A DNA stretch of 64,000 nt, from the NCBI GenBank assembly GCA_030052745.1, contig JANBVO010000034.1, positions 310,001 to 374,000 on the forward strand, in the 5' to 3' direction. Source of the DNA: Pleurostoma richardsiae (taxonomy: Eukaryota > Ascomycota > Sordariomycetes > Calosphaeriales > Pleurostomataceae). Numbering within the stretch: the stretch's first letter is position 1; the number at the start of each line of letters is the position of its first letter. A model generated the notes under the pieces. The model was not told the DNA's origin, did no database searches, and worked only from the letters and a program-made list of their open reading frames with translations. Shown one piece after another: positions 54,701 to 64,000 of this stretch. The position numbers and the translations under genes were made by a program.

Positions 54701-55172
54701 CTCACCTTGACTCTCTACTCGTGGTGCTTCCCTCACGGATAGTGGTTGCTCGTCCTGCGTCGTATCGAGGCCTTTGGAGTAGAGGTCAACCCCCAAGCTG
54801 ACCTCATCGTCGCAACATATCCTTCGCCGTTTTGCTGGCCGCTGCTCTGCACCTTGCGGGTAGTCACCATCTTCACCTCCAGCACAGTCACCCGCCACTG
54901 GGCCGCTGCCACTGACTGCTGCGTCCAGCTGGGCCTGGATCATAGAATAGAGCCCATTCTCAGATCGGAAGTCCTGCAGAGCTGGTCAGGTCATCTTGCA
55001 CGGTATACAGCACACGGAAAGACGGCACGCAAAGAACGGTACTAACTGGTATCCCAGAGTTGGTGCTAATTCCCGCCCCGGTGACAACAACGACTTTTCT
55101 CGACTTCCACAAGGAGTCGGCGATCCCCTGTAGGATATCGCTAGACTCCGGCTTGACGTGTGTCGTCGGCAT
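51755..55172 (-). CDS. Hst3/Hst4-class NAD-dependent deacetylase (sirtuin), extended
   Basis: Exons 55172-55047 and 54973-51755 are split by a 73-bp phase-0 intron. The product has 1114 residues, about twice the yeast Hst3 or Hst4 length. The NAD-binding start is clear: VVVVTGAGISTNSGIP, then DFRSENGLYS after the intron. A low-complexity insertion of about 250 residues follows before KGRDLFDATIW, where the fold resumes. TQNIDQMED, the catalytic His447 in FLHGS, zinc cysteines near 455, 458, 481 and 484, VLYGEEHP and LLIMGTSLRV place it in the Hst3/Hst4 class. These remove acetyl from histone H3 Lys56 after replication and guard genome stability and, in some moulds, secondary metabolism. The C-terminal about 500 residues are basic and disordered with likely nuclear signals (RKRKRKT). 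Nuclear location and H3K56 activity are inferred from the family. Confidence 0.9.
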
Positions 55173-56826
55173 CGTGGAAGATTCGAATACAAATTCCCAA
55201 GAGCCTCTGGTTGTATGATCGATACAAGTGTCAGCGCAAGCGCGACCGTTACCGCTCAGAGGCTTCTGAGAAGGCGAATGTCGTGGTTTAAAGAGTTATA
55301 GATGGCACTCAGCGCACTGTGCTTATGGTAAGTTTATACAACTTTGAAAAGACCAAGCGAGCGGCCGCGTTCTAGACATGCCCATTCAGGTGGCAGACGA
55401 GGCCGGGCAACACGGCCTTTGAGTGACGGACTTGCTCCCGCCAGACCGGTCTTAACCGCCCAAGACGCGACAACGTTCTGAACAGATATAGAACCGCGGA
55501 AGCCCTAATTGGGCGCGGATAGGACAATACGCGACGGGTATAGCCAGTACGCACGTCCCGGCAAAGGATGCTGCGGCAAGGACCGAGACAGCCGTCGGAA
55601 CCAGTTTTCTCGTTGTTGCCAACAATAGCCCAAGAAGCATTGGCTTCAAAGGGCTGGCTACGAGGCCGTTCCCGCTTCCTTGGCGCGCTGATGCTCGTTC
55701 TCCAAGACCTGAGACGCCGTCTGAGCTTGTGTCTCGCCGGTGTTGATGGGGTCGTCGCGTCGTTTCTCACACACGATATCGTATCGAGCAACCTGGAGGT
55801 CTCCGGACTGTCGAGACGTCGCGTCGAACGGACCTTGCTGCCTTCGGCGGCCGGGGGAAGACACCAGCTGGTGCTCTCTGCGCGACGCGTCTGTGGAGCG
55901 CCCCCTCGCTGGCGCCCGCACAGTTGCGATTGCGTCAAACGACGACAAGACGAGGCTGATGCAAGCGGTCTGTCGGCTCTTCAGGGGCGCTGCGAACGAT
56001 TCGGAAGCGACAAGGCGCGGGCAAGAAGAGGAGCGGAATATGGGAGGAGCACACAGAGGGAAGTGGTGGGCCGTGGCTCTCGGTGGTATGAAGTCTGGCG
56101 ACGGATGCCGAAGCCAAAGCTCGAGCGGATCCGTCTGATGGTGCACGTTCCGGCTGGCCCAAAGTACCTATCAGGACAGGTACTTCAATATCCATGCGAG
56201 AGCCGGCGGCCGGTGGAGTACTCCGGCCGTGCTGTACAAAAGGGCGGGACAGCCCCAGTGACTGGTAGGAGACTAAGTACCTACTGTACCTCCCCGCTAC
56301 GCCCTGGGGCTGTCGCGGCGGAAAACAACGGCGCACGGACCACCGACAACATCCAGATCTTAGCGTGTTATCACGCGGCCCGCTTGACGCGCTAGAGTAC
56401 AGGAATCCACAGTAGGGTACCTACTATGTATGTACTTACGGAGTAGTAGATTCAGTACTAGACGGGAGTGGGTAGGTGAGGTAAGGTATCTAACTATAGG
56501 TACCTCGGTACTGTACGGAGTACTCCGTACAGCCACCTTACCTGAGGCGCGCATCATGGGGCGGACGGGGAGCGAAGAGAATCCGCCTCGACTCGGCCGA
56601 GCGGTGAAAACCAGGTGTGCAGGGATGGAGGCGTCACTGAGATCAAACTGTGGCTGTCCAGGCTGCCATGCGATACCTTTCATGTAGTTACGTGGTGGTA
56701 CTCCCTACTATGCCTACGGCTACGCATGTCGTCCGAATAGATCCCGGCCAGACCTCCATCCCTCCAGGTCCGCCTACCCGTCTCTGTGCACATCTCCCGC
56801 CCCGAGAGCACGTCGAGGGCCGGCCG
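55173..56826. other. 1.7-kb spacer with an uncertain minus-strand coding trace
   Basis: It lies between the sirtuin start and the thioredoxin-like stop. A minus-strand frame at 55658-56140 contains a protein-like stretch (QVARYDIVCEKRRDD, then GETQAQTASQVLENEHQR) but has no ATG and no clear splice plan. A downstream minus frame has a hydrophobic run (LVPTAVSVLAAASFAGTCVL). A gene may exist here; I cannot define it. The right part carries a perfect palindrome at 56511-56532. Confidence 0.35.
56511..56532. repeat. Perfect 22-bp palindrome
   Basis: The left half CTGTACGGAGT and the right half ACTCCGTACAG are exact reverse complements with no spacer. The region around it is full of GTAC, GGTACCT and GGAGTA words. 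It may be a two-fold-symmetric protein site or a fragile, cruciform-prone spot. Confidence 0.75.
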
Positions 56827-57398
56827 TCAAGTCGCGGACTCCAGAGGCATTGCCGACACATCGGGCCATTCGAGATGACGGTCCAGCTGCTGCGGCTCCT
56901 CCAGGGTGACAATGCTCCGGATGACGCTCTCGATGCTCGTCCGCCCCTCGCCGACGTGCGTTTTGACCTGCACGCCGTCCCTAAAGGCGAAGGTCATGGG
57001 CGCATACCTGATTCCGAGCTCCTTGACGATGCTCAGCCCGCTCTTGGTCGTCGAGTCGAACTGCAGAAACCGCGCGTCCAGGACCTTGCGCGAGAGCCTG
57101 TGGGCGAACTACTCTCAGCGTGCTGCTAAGGGGCCTCGGAGGCCACGAGCAATGCGACAGATGCCCAAACGGGCGGAGGAGCGGGCAATTCTTACTCCTC
57201 GAACACCTTGAGGGCCTTGTCACTCAGCGCAGAATCAGGCAGGAAGGCCATCACAAACACCCGGTCATAGTTGGCGGTGATGTTCTGGAGCTCGTCCCAG
57301 CTGGTGATGGCAAAGGAGATCCGCAGGTCAGTCTTCCGCCCATCCTCGAAGTGGGAACCTGTATGTCTTGCTTACCTGAGGACATCTGTCGTTACCAT
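56827..57398 (-). CDS. Thioredoxin-fold protein lacking the CXXC site
   Basis: I read exons 57398-57376, 57300-57207 and 57108-56827, giving 132 residues. LSWDELQNITANYDRVFVMAFLPDS matches the thioredoxin start, but the CGPC place reads LPDS, so disulphide chemistry should be lost. LDARFLQFDSTTKSGLSIV and IRYAPMTFAFRDG follow; APM supplies the cis-Pro site. The second splice is awkward. The best GT/AG pair in phase uses a weak GTGTTC donor at 57206. A strong GTAAGA donor 11 bases later (57195) would keep VFEE in the helix but gives the wrong phase at the acceptor. The short first exon is also inferred. Redox-dead thioredoxin folds often act as binding or chaperone-like domains. Partner and location are unknown. 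Confidence 0.6.
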
Positions 57399-57961
57399 CT
57401 TCACTCTCGAGAAGACTGACGGGCCGTGGAATGGCGCGCACACTAGTATGTGGGTGTATTGTTCACAGCAAATGGCGTCTTCGACTTCTTGCATGTGTTT
57501 GTTTGATCACCAACATCGCCTGCCGCATCTCCCCTCATGCGGACCGGGACTGCGCAATCCAGGCCCTTTTAAAGGATCATCAGCTCCCAAAGACGGCGCA
57601 AAGCCCCTCAGTGAGCCTATCTGCACCCTACTCGTACTAGTTACTGCGCAAGGCGCATCACCGGCACCGCCACGCGCCGTGTCTTTATGGCTGGCTCCTT
57701 TTCGCACGCCTTCTCACGCATCCGCTTCCGCCCTTGGAGTTGGCAGCTCGTCTGGTCTCGCCTCGCCGGTTTCCCCCTCAATTCGTCGCCAGCGGTATCC
57801 AACTCCGCGCTTGGGTCTGCCTTGCGCAGCCCTCGCGCAATTGAGCCCCGGCCTAGTTCGCGCTGTGATTGCTGTGGTTGTTGTGCGGCTGCGGCTGCGG
57901 CTGATGGACCCCACCGTCGATTACCTGATACATCAGTCGACTAAGAACTTCATCCTGTAGC
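57399..57961. other. Stretch with overlapping open frames, no gene fixed
   Basis: Frames at 57687-57944 (MAGSFSHAFSRIRFRPWSWQ) and at 57906 (MDPTVDYLIHQSTKNFIL) look partly coding and could supply the first exon of the gene proposed downstream. No donor joins either of them convincingly. Confidence 0.3.
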
Positions 57962-58585
57962 ACTTCGCCGCCTGTTCTCCGTGAGCTCGCTGTGGCGTTG
58001 CCGCGGGACACCGACAGTAGGACCGTCAGAAAGGGCGGCGCACCTCCCCCCCTCCCCCGCGAGGGGGCTGATGCTGTCGAGCTCTCCTTACTGCCGCTGT
58101 CTTCCCCGGAACGAGTGCCGGTATGGCTGATGTCTCGGTTGGCCGTTCTCACCCGATACATCTGATCTAGCGCAGGTCAAGCTAGGGCAGCACCAACGAT
58201 CAGTCTCGCCGGCATTTTCGTCGCCCTTCGCTCCGCAGCCTGATTGGGAAGACGATTTCCGCCTAGGGTCCTTGGTTGTCACCGACTGGAAGATCAAATC
58301 AGAGGATCAAGACACGACGCACGCTATCAGGCAAATAGCCACGGATCCAGCTGCTCTGTGGTCTCTTTTACAGCGGGAAACGTTGAACGCTGGTGTTTCC
58401 CTCTCAGAGCAGCCTGTGACTGACGCCGTATCCCAGTCTTGCAGTGAGCCAACGTCGATGCGACTTATGTAGGTTCATTGGAGGACACGGCGGGAAGGCC
58501 CGATGATCCTGATACTGGCTCTCCTAGCCGCGCTTCTGAACGCACCCTGGGCAACGGAAAACTTCAACGTGTGGCACACGGATGA
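57962..58585 (+). CDS. Probable uncharacterised spliced gene, 5' end unresolved
   Basis: Three coding-looking segments join with agreeing phases. Segment one ends at 58120 (LPLSSPERVP). Segment two is 58176-58468 and contains VVTDWKIKSEDQDTTHAIRQ and ALWSLLQRETLNAG. Segment three is 58528-58585 and closes with RASERTLGNGKLQRVAHG. The two introns are 55 and 59 bp with GT/AG ends, the usual size here. If the second intron is not used, the frame stops with RLM at 58472. Upstream of 57962 the frame soon meets a stop (57926), so a first exon must lie further left. I recognise no family. Composition is hydrophilic with an acidic tryptophan-rich patch (PDWEDDF). An overlapping minus-strand frame at 57853-58161 is an alternative reading. 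Confidence 0.35.
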
Positions 58586-59922
58586 CCTTGGCCGCGGGCT
58601 CAAACAATGGGTCATCGAAGAGATCTTGGAGCAGTCGGCAAGTCTGGGGTGCTTCGCCTGGGAAACTGCCACGGAGATCTACCCTGTCTCTGGTGGTCAT
58701 AGGATCCTGACCGCATGTTGTGCGTTCAGCTTCCTCATCGCCCAGAGTTTACAGGAACAACGTCCAGGATCACGCTGCATGAGCACCAAGCAAGCTTTCA
58801 GGCTGCAGGGTGCCGATTCCCATGTTGGCAACGGCTCAACGAACACTTAGGCTGTGTGCCCAAGAAGGTTGCCTATGATATGCCGCAGATGTAGCCAATT
58901 TCCACTAAACTGGGATGATGATGTGAACAGCAACGATCCCCCACCCCGCAAATCTCCTCGTGCTGCTCGAAGACTCCAGCCATGATGAGACCACCTTTAG
59001 GCTCCGGACTAACACTGTCGTCTGACTATCATTGTGTTTAGGTGCTTCATGGCAGCCGCAGGCATTGTGAGCGTCTCTAGTCCCTCCTTCCTGCCAACCC
59101 GAAGCTAATGGCAGCGATGGGCGGCCCTCTTCATACGCCGCTCTAGTCTAGTCAGGAGTCTAACCCGATGTTGAAGCTTTGAAATATAGCTCGTCATGCG
59201 ACTGAGCAACAGTGGGAAGTACACAAGAGAATGGCAGCTCAGTCGCAGATGCTCGACCGCTAAGGCCCGCGAGGCTCAGTCGACAGGAATTCCCGTTCTT
59301 CGTGTTCGCATCAGCAGAGGAGAGGGGAGCGCGGCAATGTCCTGTCGGTCCTCTTGTGAATACAACGAAGCATGACCTGAGGCTCTGCGGAAGTGATCCA
59401 AATCAATGATCTTGTCGGAGGTTTTGCCCCCTGAGACGAGACGGTTTGATCTGCGGCTTCCCCACAACTCATGCAGCCAAAGCAACCATTGGCCAAATGG
59501 TTGAGGTCTGGCAGCTCGTCTGTCTAGTAGTATCTTCACTGAAACAGGCAGGCCGAGCAGAGCATGTTATTTATGCCGTTCTCATCAAGCGCAAGGGGTG
59601 ATTTGGATGTCGGAATGTGTTGTCATGACGTGCAAGGGTCGACGGCGTGTCAACTCTCCTGTCAAGGTCCGGCGCCAAGCTCGCTGCCTGAGGAGTTCAT
59701 ACGACGGCTACAAACCTCTAACCCCTTGGGTTTGGTCAAGCTGGATTGCCGAGTATCCCTGGAGACTATTATGACCATATCAATCGTTAGCGTCCTGTTC
59801 ATCCTGCCAAATTGAATTGCTTCCATCCGTGATCGAGCAGCCCTGTTGGCATTGCATCATTCAAGGGTCTTCCTAATCTTGCTCGTGGGCGTCTTTCGCG
59901 GAGTATAAAGGAAGTCGGGAAA
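58586..59922. other. Spacer upstream of the GH131 gene
   Basis: No gene is supported. A plus-strand frame running to 58850 contains NFNVWHTDDLGRGLKQWVIE and looks partly coding, perhaps an alternative 3' exon of the preceding gene. The rest shows no family likeness. A TATAAA box lies just before the GH131 ATG. Confidence 0.35.
59904..59909 (+). promoter_or_regulatory. TATAAA motif close to the GH131 start
   Basis: TATAAA lies only 14 bp before the chosen ATG at 59923. If it is the real core promoter, the transcript would start very near or past this ATG, so the motif may be fortuitous. Confidence 0.2.
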
Positions 59923-61085
59923 ATGGTGTCTACACGATCGCTTCGGTCTTTTGCCGCTGCTGTCCTGATTTCGCACTCCTCGGCGCAGAAATGCAGCCTC
60001 CAGTTCGACGGCCGGGTGCCCTCGACGTTCAGCCCAGTAAGTTTCGACTCGGCGAACAACGGCATTTTCAGCTCGAGTAACGTCTTCGGGCAAGGTATGC
60101 GAGACACCGTGGCCCATATCTAGGGAGACAAACAAACTTACCCTGCCGTACGATGAGGCCTCAGACTCAGCCAGCTCATCCAACTGCCGGCAGTCACGCC
60201 ATCTCTAGTCTGTATTCCCTCTTATGCTAGCCCATCCCAGCGAGCCGACTGACTTCGATTGCTCTCTAGTTTGACGTTGATACGATATCTCTCGAAGTTA
60301 CCATCAGGTCCACTATCCCCTACCCCTAGCCCTACCCCTCCCGCTGTCAATCTACTTACTCTCACTCGCATGGAGTCGTCCCCAGTAACCTGTGATTCTT
60401 CCGCAGTGACGAGTCTATTTTCGCGCCCAGCGCGGACAACGTCCAGGCCGGGTTTCGACGGGCAGAGCTCCTCCCAGCGAGCAACACGGGCACAGATCCT
60501 TCAACCACTGGCGTCAAGACGGTCCACTTCAGCGTCATGAAAGACGGACAACGGCCTCTTAATCTGACCCATGAGTACCAGCTCGTCTTCCTGGAGAGTA
60601 ATGACTTCAGCACAAATCAGCTGGTCTTGAAGACGGGCACGATCCTTGGCCAGGCTACGACAGAGCCTGACACGCTGCTGTTGTTTGGTAATGTCGACCA
60701 AGACCCGCCGCAGATACTTTTCAGCACCCCGTTCGCGGACGATGTATTCCACAACTTTGCTGTGACACTGGATTTCGACAATCTGTGAGACGTGACATGG
60801 CACCTGTGTACAAGGCGCGAAAGTCGTGACTAACAACTCCTTTCCAGCACGACCCAGGTCTTCTTTTCAACCGGAGCAAATTCTCTGCTGGCCGTGACCC
60901 AACCTCTGGCAAACGACGTCAGCGGCCAGGGCCAGTTTCACTTCGGGGTGTTGAAAAAAGGGCTGGACGGCGGTGATGACATTGTCAAAGACGGGATACA
61001 GGAGCCCGGGATCGATGAAGGTATCATCTTCGGGGGCATCTTCGAGGAGGATACCTCGGCCGGCTGCGTGAGTCTGTCCGCCTAG
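59923..61085 (+). CDS. Secreted GH131 beta-glucanase
   Basis: Five exons fit: 59923-60094, 60158-60207, 60270-60307, 60407-60784 and 60848-61085. The introns are 63, 62, 99 and 63 bp with matching phases. The product has 291 residues. MVSTRSLRSFAAAVLISHSSAQ is a signal peptide with cleavage likely after AQ. The mature start KCSLQFDGRVP, then GFRRAELLPASNTGTDPS, NLTHEYQLVFLESNDFSTN, LFGNVDQDPPQILFSTPF and GIIFGGIFEEDTSAGCV match GH131 closely along its whole length, so the domain is complete. These enzymes act on beta-1,3/1,6- and beta-1,4-glucans and are secreted, often during plant-tissue growth. No carbohydrate-binding module or GPI signal follows. The second donor (GTCTGT at 60208) is weak but forced by the conserved PSLFDVD. 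Confidence 0.9.
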
Positions 61086-62050
61086 TGCTGGCAGCGCCTC
61101 CAGCAGGCTCGCAATAGCGACCCCGAAACCCCCTGCTTGAACGATACATGTTGGAAATGGCCGAGCACATGCCTTAAATGCCTTCCTATCGGCTCCGCAG
61201 CAGAAGTGCGGTGGCGATAAGAGGAAGGAAAAGGAGCATAAGAAACCGGCCCGATGGTAAGAGCGAGTTAACCACAATCTGGCTTGTGATGGTTGGTCAC
61301 TTCAAGGATGATCATCTGTCTGTCTGTCCGTCTGTCTGCCTGTCTGTCTGTGTTATCCTGTAGAAGAGAGTATTGAAACAAGTATTGTTGCGAAATACAG
61401 ACCTCAAAGGGCTGACATCTCATTACATCGGGTATTTGTTAAGGGGTCTCTGCGTCGAAAAACACAGTCGGCACTTGCAGCAGTGAAGGATTGTGAAACC
61501 CTCGCACACTTTTTGGGAACGACTTACGACAGGATTTGGCTGACTTGGGAGCTGGGCGCATCCTTGTCTTCACAGGCGTCGATCGTTCAGACATCCCAGT
61601 TTCTATGGCTCTTCGAGGGCAGAGTGCAAGATAGGACAGAATCTGGCAGTCCACCAGTATTGGCTTCCCCACAACTCGAATATAATGAAAAGAGGTTGAA
61701 AGAAGAGGGACTAGTCGCACCAACTTAGTTGCAGATTACCGCTGTCTTATTCACTAATATCTGGATACTACACTGCTACCTCTATATTTACCACGCTTGA
61801 GGAGGCCGTTCAGCATGAGGCTGTCCCCAAAAGCTCCTAGGCTGCTTCGCATTGCTACCTCAATGGGAGAGAGGCACGGGTAACGTGTTGGAAATATGCT
61901 GACAATACCCATGCCGAACAAAACGCCGAGACGCCAAACAGCCATGCCATAAACCCTCACTGGACAAGATTGATGGTCGTCGAGACAGACAACAAGCGGT
62001 AGATGGTGCTGTCGAATTCCGAATCCGCTCGGAAGTGCTCCCCGGCTGGA
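61086..62050. other. Spacer between convergent genes
   Basis: Holds the 3' ends of the GH131 and DUF7702 genes and a TCTG microsatellite. Frames at 61439-61728 on both strands lack family likeness. Confidence 0.45.
61315..61351 (+). repeat. TCTG tetranucleotide microsatellite
   Basis: About nine slightly interrupted TCTG units (with TCCG and CCTG variants) run through this stretch. Likely length-variable between strains. Confidence 0.8.
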
Positions 62051-62942
62051 TCACTCAGCGGTCGGTTTGCTCTCGCTTCGCCCGTCGGGCACTTCACTGT
62101 CAGAAGCCGTCATCACCGCGCCATCCTTGGGCAGTACGCGCAGCCTCAGGCCGGTGAAGACGCAGAGGGCCACGGCGACGATCTCCTCGAGAACAGCCAT
62201 ACAGAGGAAGATGGTGACATTCCCGTTAAACGCGTTGAACTGCGGGTCGTTGGCGAAGTCGGCCACGAGGGCATAGGCCAGGCGCACCGCGATGAAGGGC
62301 GCACAGAGGGCAAAGCACACCATGAGTTTGTTCTCCTCCCGCGGGATGAACCGCCACTGGCGCATCAGAGTCAGGAACAGGGCGACGGCAGCCACGTAGA
62401 TGCCCGCGAAGATGCACACGGCCACCTTGACCTCGCTGTTGGACTGGAACGGGTCCGGGCTCTGCGCCGACTTGGTGCCGCCGTAGATGGCCAACGAGAT
62501 CCCCGCGAAGGATGCGACGGAGAGCAGCGTGAAGATCTTCTTGGTGACGCCATTGGTCACGAAGCGGTTCCTGGGACGGGGCTGTTAGCTTCTTCCTTGC
62601 CGCAACTGCCGGGCATTGCCACGAAGAGGGTGGGGAAGGTAGGCCAGCTTACACCCGAGACAGCAGGCCGATGTTGAGGACGGTAAGGGGCGACAAGCCG
62701 ATGGACTGGCAGATCAGCGCACCGCCGTAGGCGGCTCTTCCAGGATAGTTGATAGTGGCGAGCTGGAAGCTGGCGCCGAGGATGCGCAGCAGCGAGAAGG
62801 TGATCAGGATGACCCAGCCTGAGCTCCTGCTAAATCCATGACGAGAGCAGAGCAGAAAGGCGCAGCCGAGATAGACAACAAAGGCGACCAGCTGAAGGAC
62901 CGCAACGCCGTCACGATACGTAAATTGGCCAGCGGCGCCCAT
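62051..62942 (-). CDS. DUF7702 seven-helix membrane protein
   Basis: Exons 62942-62653 and 62570-62051 are split by an 82-bp intron (GTAAGC ... CCAG). The product has 269 residues. The N-terminus FTYRDGVAVLQLVAFVVYL opens the DUF7702 domain. Hydrophobic helices lie near residues 13-30, 43-62, 77-96, 108-128, 146-166, 180-200 and 215-235, a seven-helix layout. The tail of about 30 residues is hydrophilic. The domain is frequent in Pezizomycotina and its function is unknown; the topology recalls receptor-like fungal proteins, but no ligand is known. The ATG at 62942 precedes the first helix directly. A TATA-like run lies about 170 bp upstream. Confidence 0.82.
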
Positions 62943-63739
62943 TGTTGCCGTGTGCCAGAAACAGAGCCCGAGTGAAATAGAGGTAGTCGCTAGCTGACAG
63001 ATTTAAGGGAGCTCAGCAGGGCCACGTAAGGGCGGGGTGAGTGAGGGGCGGAAGGTTTGCAGTGAGGCCTGGCCACGGAGACGACGAGGAGAAGGGGGGA
63101 GCGCACGGGGCATATATATAGGTGTGTAGGTCCGGGTATAGGTATACATACCTAGATTTCTGCTCGACGGGGATGCGCGGCCAGGCAGCCACTGCATCAG
63201 GACGGCACAGAGCCATATGGACGCTCGCTTTGATGCGCCGTGGTAGGATTGGGGGCAACTCCCGAAACAGCCTCCCATACTAAACGGCGCGGGCGCCGAG
63301 GGGGGCGGTGTGGTTCGGGTTCGGCACAGAGGGCCCGGGTGGTGGGGCAGCCGGGACCGAAAGCGATCCCGACATGAGAATCCGAGAGAGTGGGGAACCG
63401 GGGTGGCACGCTGCTCCCCCGCCGGGACAGCCCAATGACAGGCCGGTAAGTCTCCGGTGGCACAAAACAGTCGAAGCAGCGAGACGGTTCAAAGCGCTCA
63501 CGCACATACGCACACACCACTGTAAACTCTCCAGACACGAGTCGATGCATCTAACCTAATCATGCGTCTTTGCCCACGTTCCGGGGAGACGCGAGCAGCA
63601 TCTGGCGCCGACTTGTATGTCTTCTGCGCAACTTGCCGGCCTGAACCCCAGGCCGGTAGCTCAAGTGTTCCCCTGTGACTTATCCCCTTCGGCCCTTCGC
63701 TTGCTTTCTCTGGCGTAGAGTCAAGTCCCGGGGCTATAA
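62943..63739. other. Spacer with promoter of the DUF7702 gene
   Basis: Contains a CATATATATA run at 63111-63120, on the promoter side of the DUF7702 gene. Short frames on both strands here lack family likeness. Confidence 0.45.
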
Positions 63740-64000
63740 TCACTTAGTCGCAGCTTTCCTCTGAAGAATCTCTGTTAAGGGAGTCCCATCGCAATACAGC
63801 CTGTAGCTAGCAATTAGGCCGTCTTCACCAAACTCCACTACCTCCGTTTCGGGGAAGTTGGGCACCGCCTCGCCCATGAAAGTAATGTCGTTATCCATCT
63901 CTGTGACGAGTGTCGTGCCGTCGTTCGACTGGAAGCAGGACCGTCGCCGAAGATGCACCATACTCCACCGAGTTGACAGGTCTTTAACGCCCGCAATGAC
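63740..64000 (-). CDS. NTF2/SnoaL-like fold protein, 5' partial
   Basis: The minus-strand frame is open from the right edge to its stop at 63740, so the gene continues outside. The visible 86 residues begin VIAGVKDLSTRWSMVHLRRR. They hold TTLVTEMDNDITFMGE, then VVEFGEDGLIASYRLYCDGT and an ending LTEILQRKAATK. This is the C-terminal part of a small cone-shaped NTF2/SnoaL-like domain: curved beta strands with an acidic pocket edge. Many fungal members are single-domain enzymes or ligand binders of unknown role. The in-frame ATG at 63961 is probably internal, because the fold would lack its first helices if it started there. Confidence 0.6.
   Translation of the reverse strand, partial: VIAGVKDLSTRWSMVHLRRRSCFQSNDGTTLVTEMDNDITFMGEAVPNFPETEVVEFGEDGLIASYRLYCDGTPLTEILQRKAATK

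Noticed and set aside
55568-56395. A 275-residue plus-strand frame
   Set aside because: It is Arg-rich without a hydrophobic core or motif, starts with many alternative Met sites and overlaps better-looking minus-strand texture. I could not support it as a gene.
1-64000. Secondary-metabolite cluster
   Set aside because: There are tailoring-type enzymes, regulators and transporters, but no polyketide synthase, peptide synthetase, terpene cyclase or prenyltransferase in the window.
1-64000. LTR elements, LINEs, DNA transposons or CRISPR arrays
   Set aside because: I found no reverse transcriptase, integrase or transposase motifs, no long terminal repeats and no spaced repeat array by eye. A repeat search over the whole genome would be decisive.

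Overview
This window is nuclear DNA of a filamentous ascomycete (Pezizomycotina, most likely a Sordariomycete). The evidence is a set of spliced genes whose introns run about 50-190 bp (mostly 50-85 bp) with GT/AG ends and CTAAC-type branch sites, moderately GC-rich coding DNA, and typical mould families: Zn2Cys6 regulators, NACHT/STAND receptors, DUF6536 and DUF7702 membrane proteins, a GH131 glucanase, MFS and ABC transporters, and an Hst3/Hst4-class sirtuin. I could place 23 protein-coding genes with some confidence. Exon borders were set by hand from GT/AG sites, phase and family conservation. I recognised no rRNA, tRNA, CRISPR array or intact transposon.

Layout, 0-20.6 kb: a 5'-cut archaemetzincin protease; a class-III aminotransferase tail to tail with a five-exon Zn2Cys6 regulator; an RGS protein with three C-terminal membrane helices; a long spacer with possible ankyrin-like remnants; a NACHT receptor; a DUF6536 membrane protein; a PRISE-type reductase; a MATE-type transporter; and a tail-anchored protein of unknown role.

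20.6-37.9 kb: a Whi5-like G1/S repressor; a Pro/Gln-rich, Gly-zipper, His-Gly-repeat protein; a small group made of a medium-chain reductase, a Upc2-like regulator (divergent from it) and an aldo-keto reductase (convergent with the regulator); then a 1643-residue receptor joining an alpha/beta-hydrolase domain, NACHT and WD40-like repeats.

37.9-51.2 kb: a fructosamine/ketosamine-3-kinase-like enzyme, then three transporters in a row on the plus strand: a DHA1-type MFS protein, an ABCC-type ABC transporter in eight exons, and an anion:cation symporter (Dal5-like MFS).

51.2-64 kb: a very large Hst3/Hst4-like sirtuin with a long insertion in its NAD-binding domain, a thioredoxin-fold protein without the CXXC site, a probable uncharacterised spliced gene, a secreted GH131 glucanase, a DUF7702 seven-helix protein, and a 5'-cut NTF2/SnoaL-like protein at the right edge.

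The strongest leads are the two NACHT receptors of different architecture, the sirtuin insertion, the redox-dead thioredoxin-like gene with an odd splice site, and the reductase-regulator-reductase group. Nothing here clearly forms a wholly new multi-gene system; I say so rather than force one.
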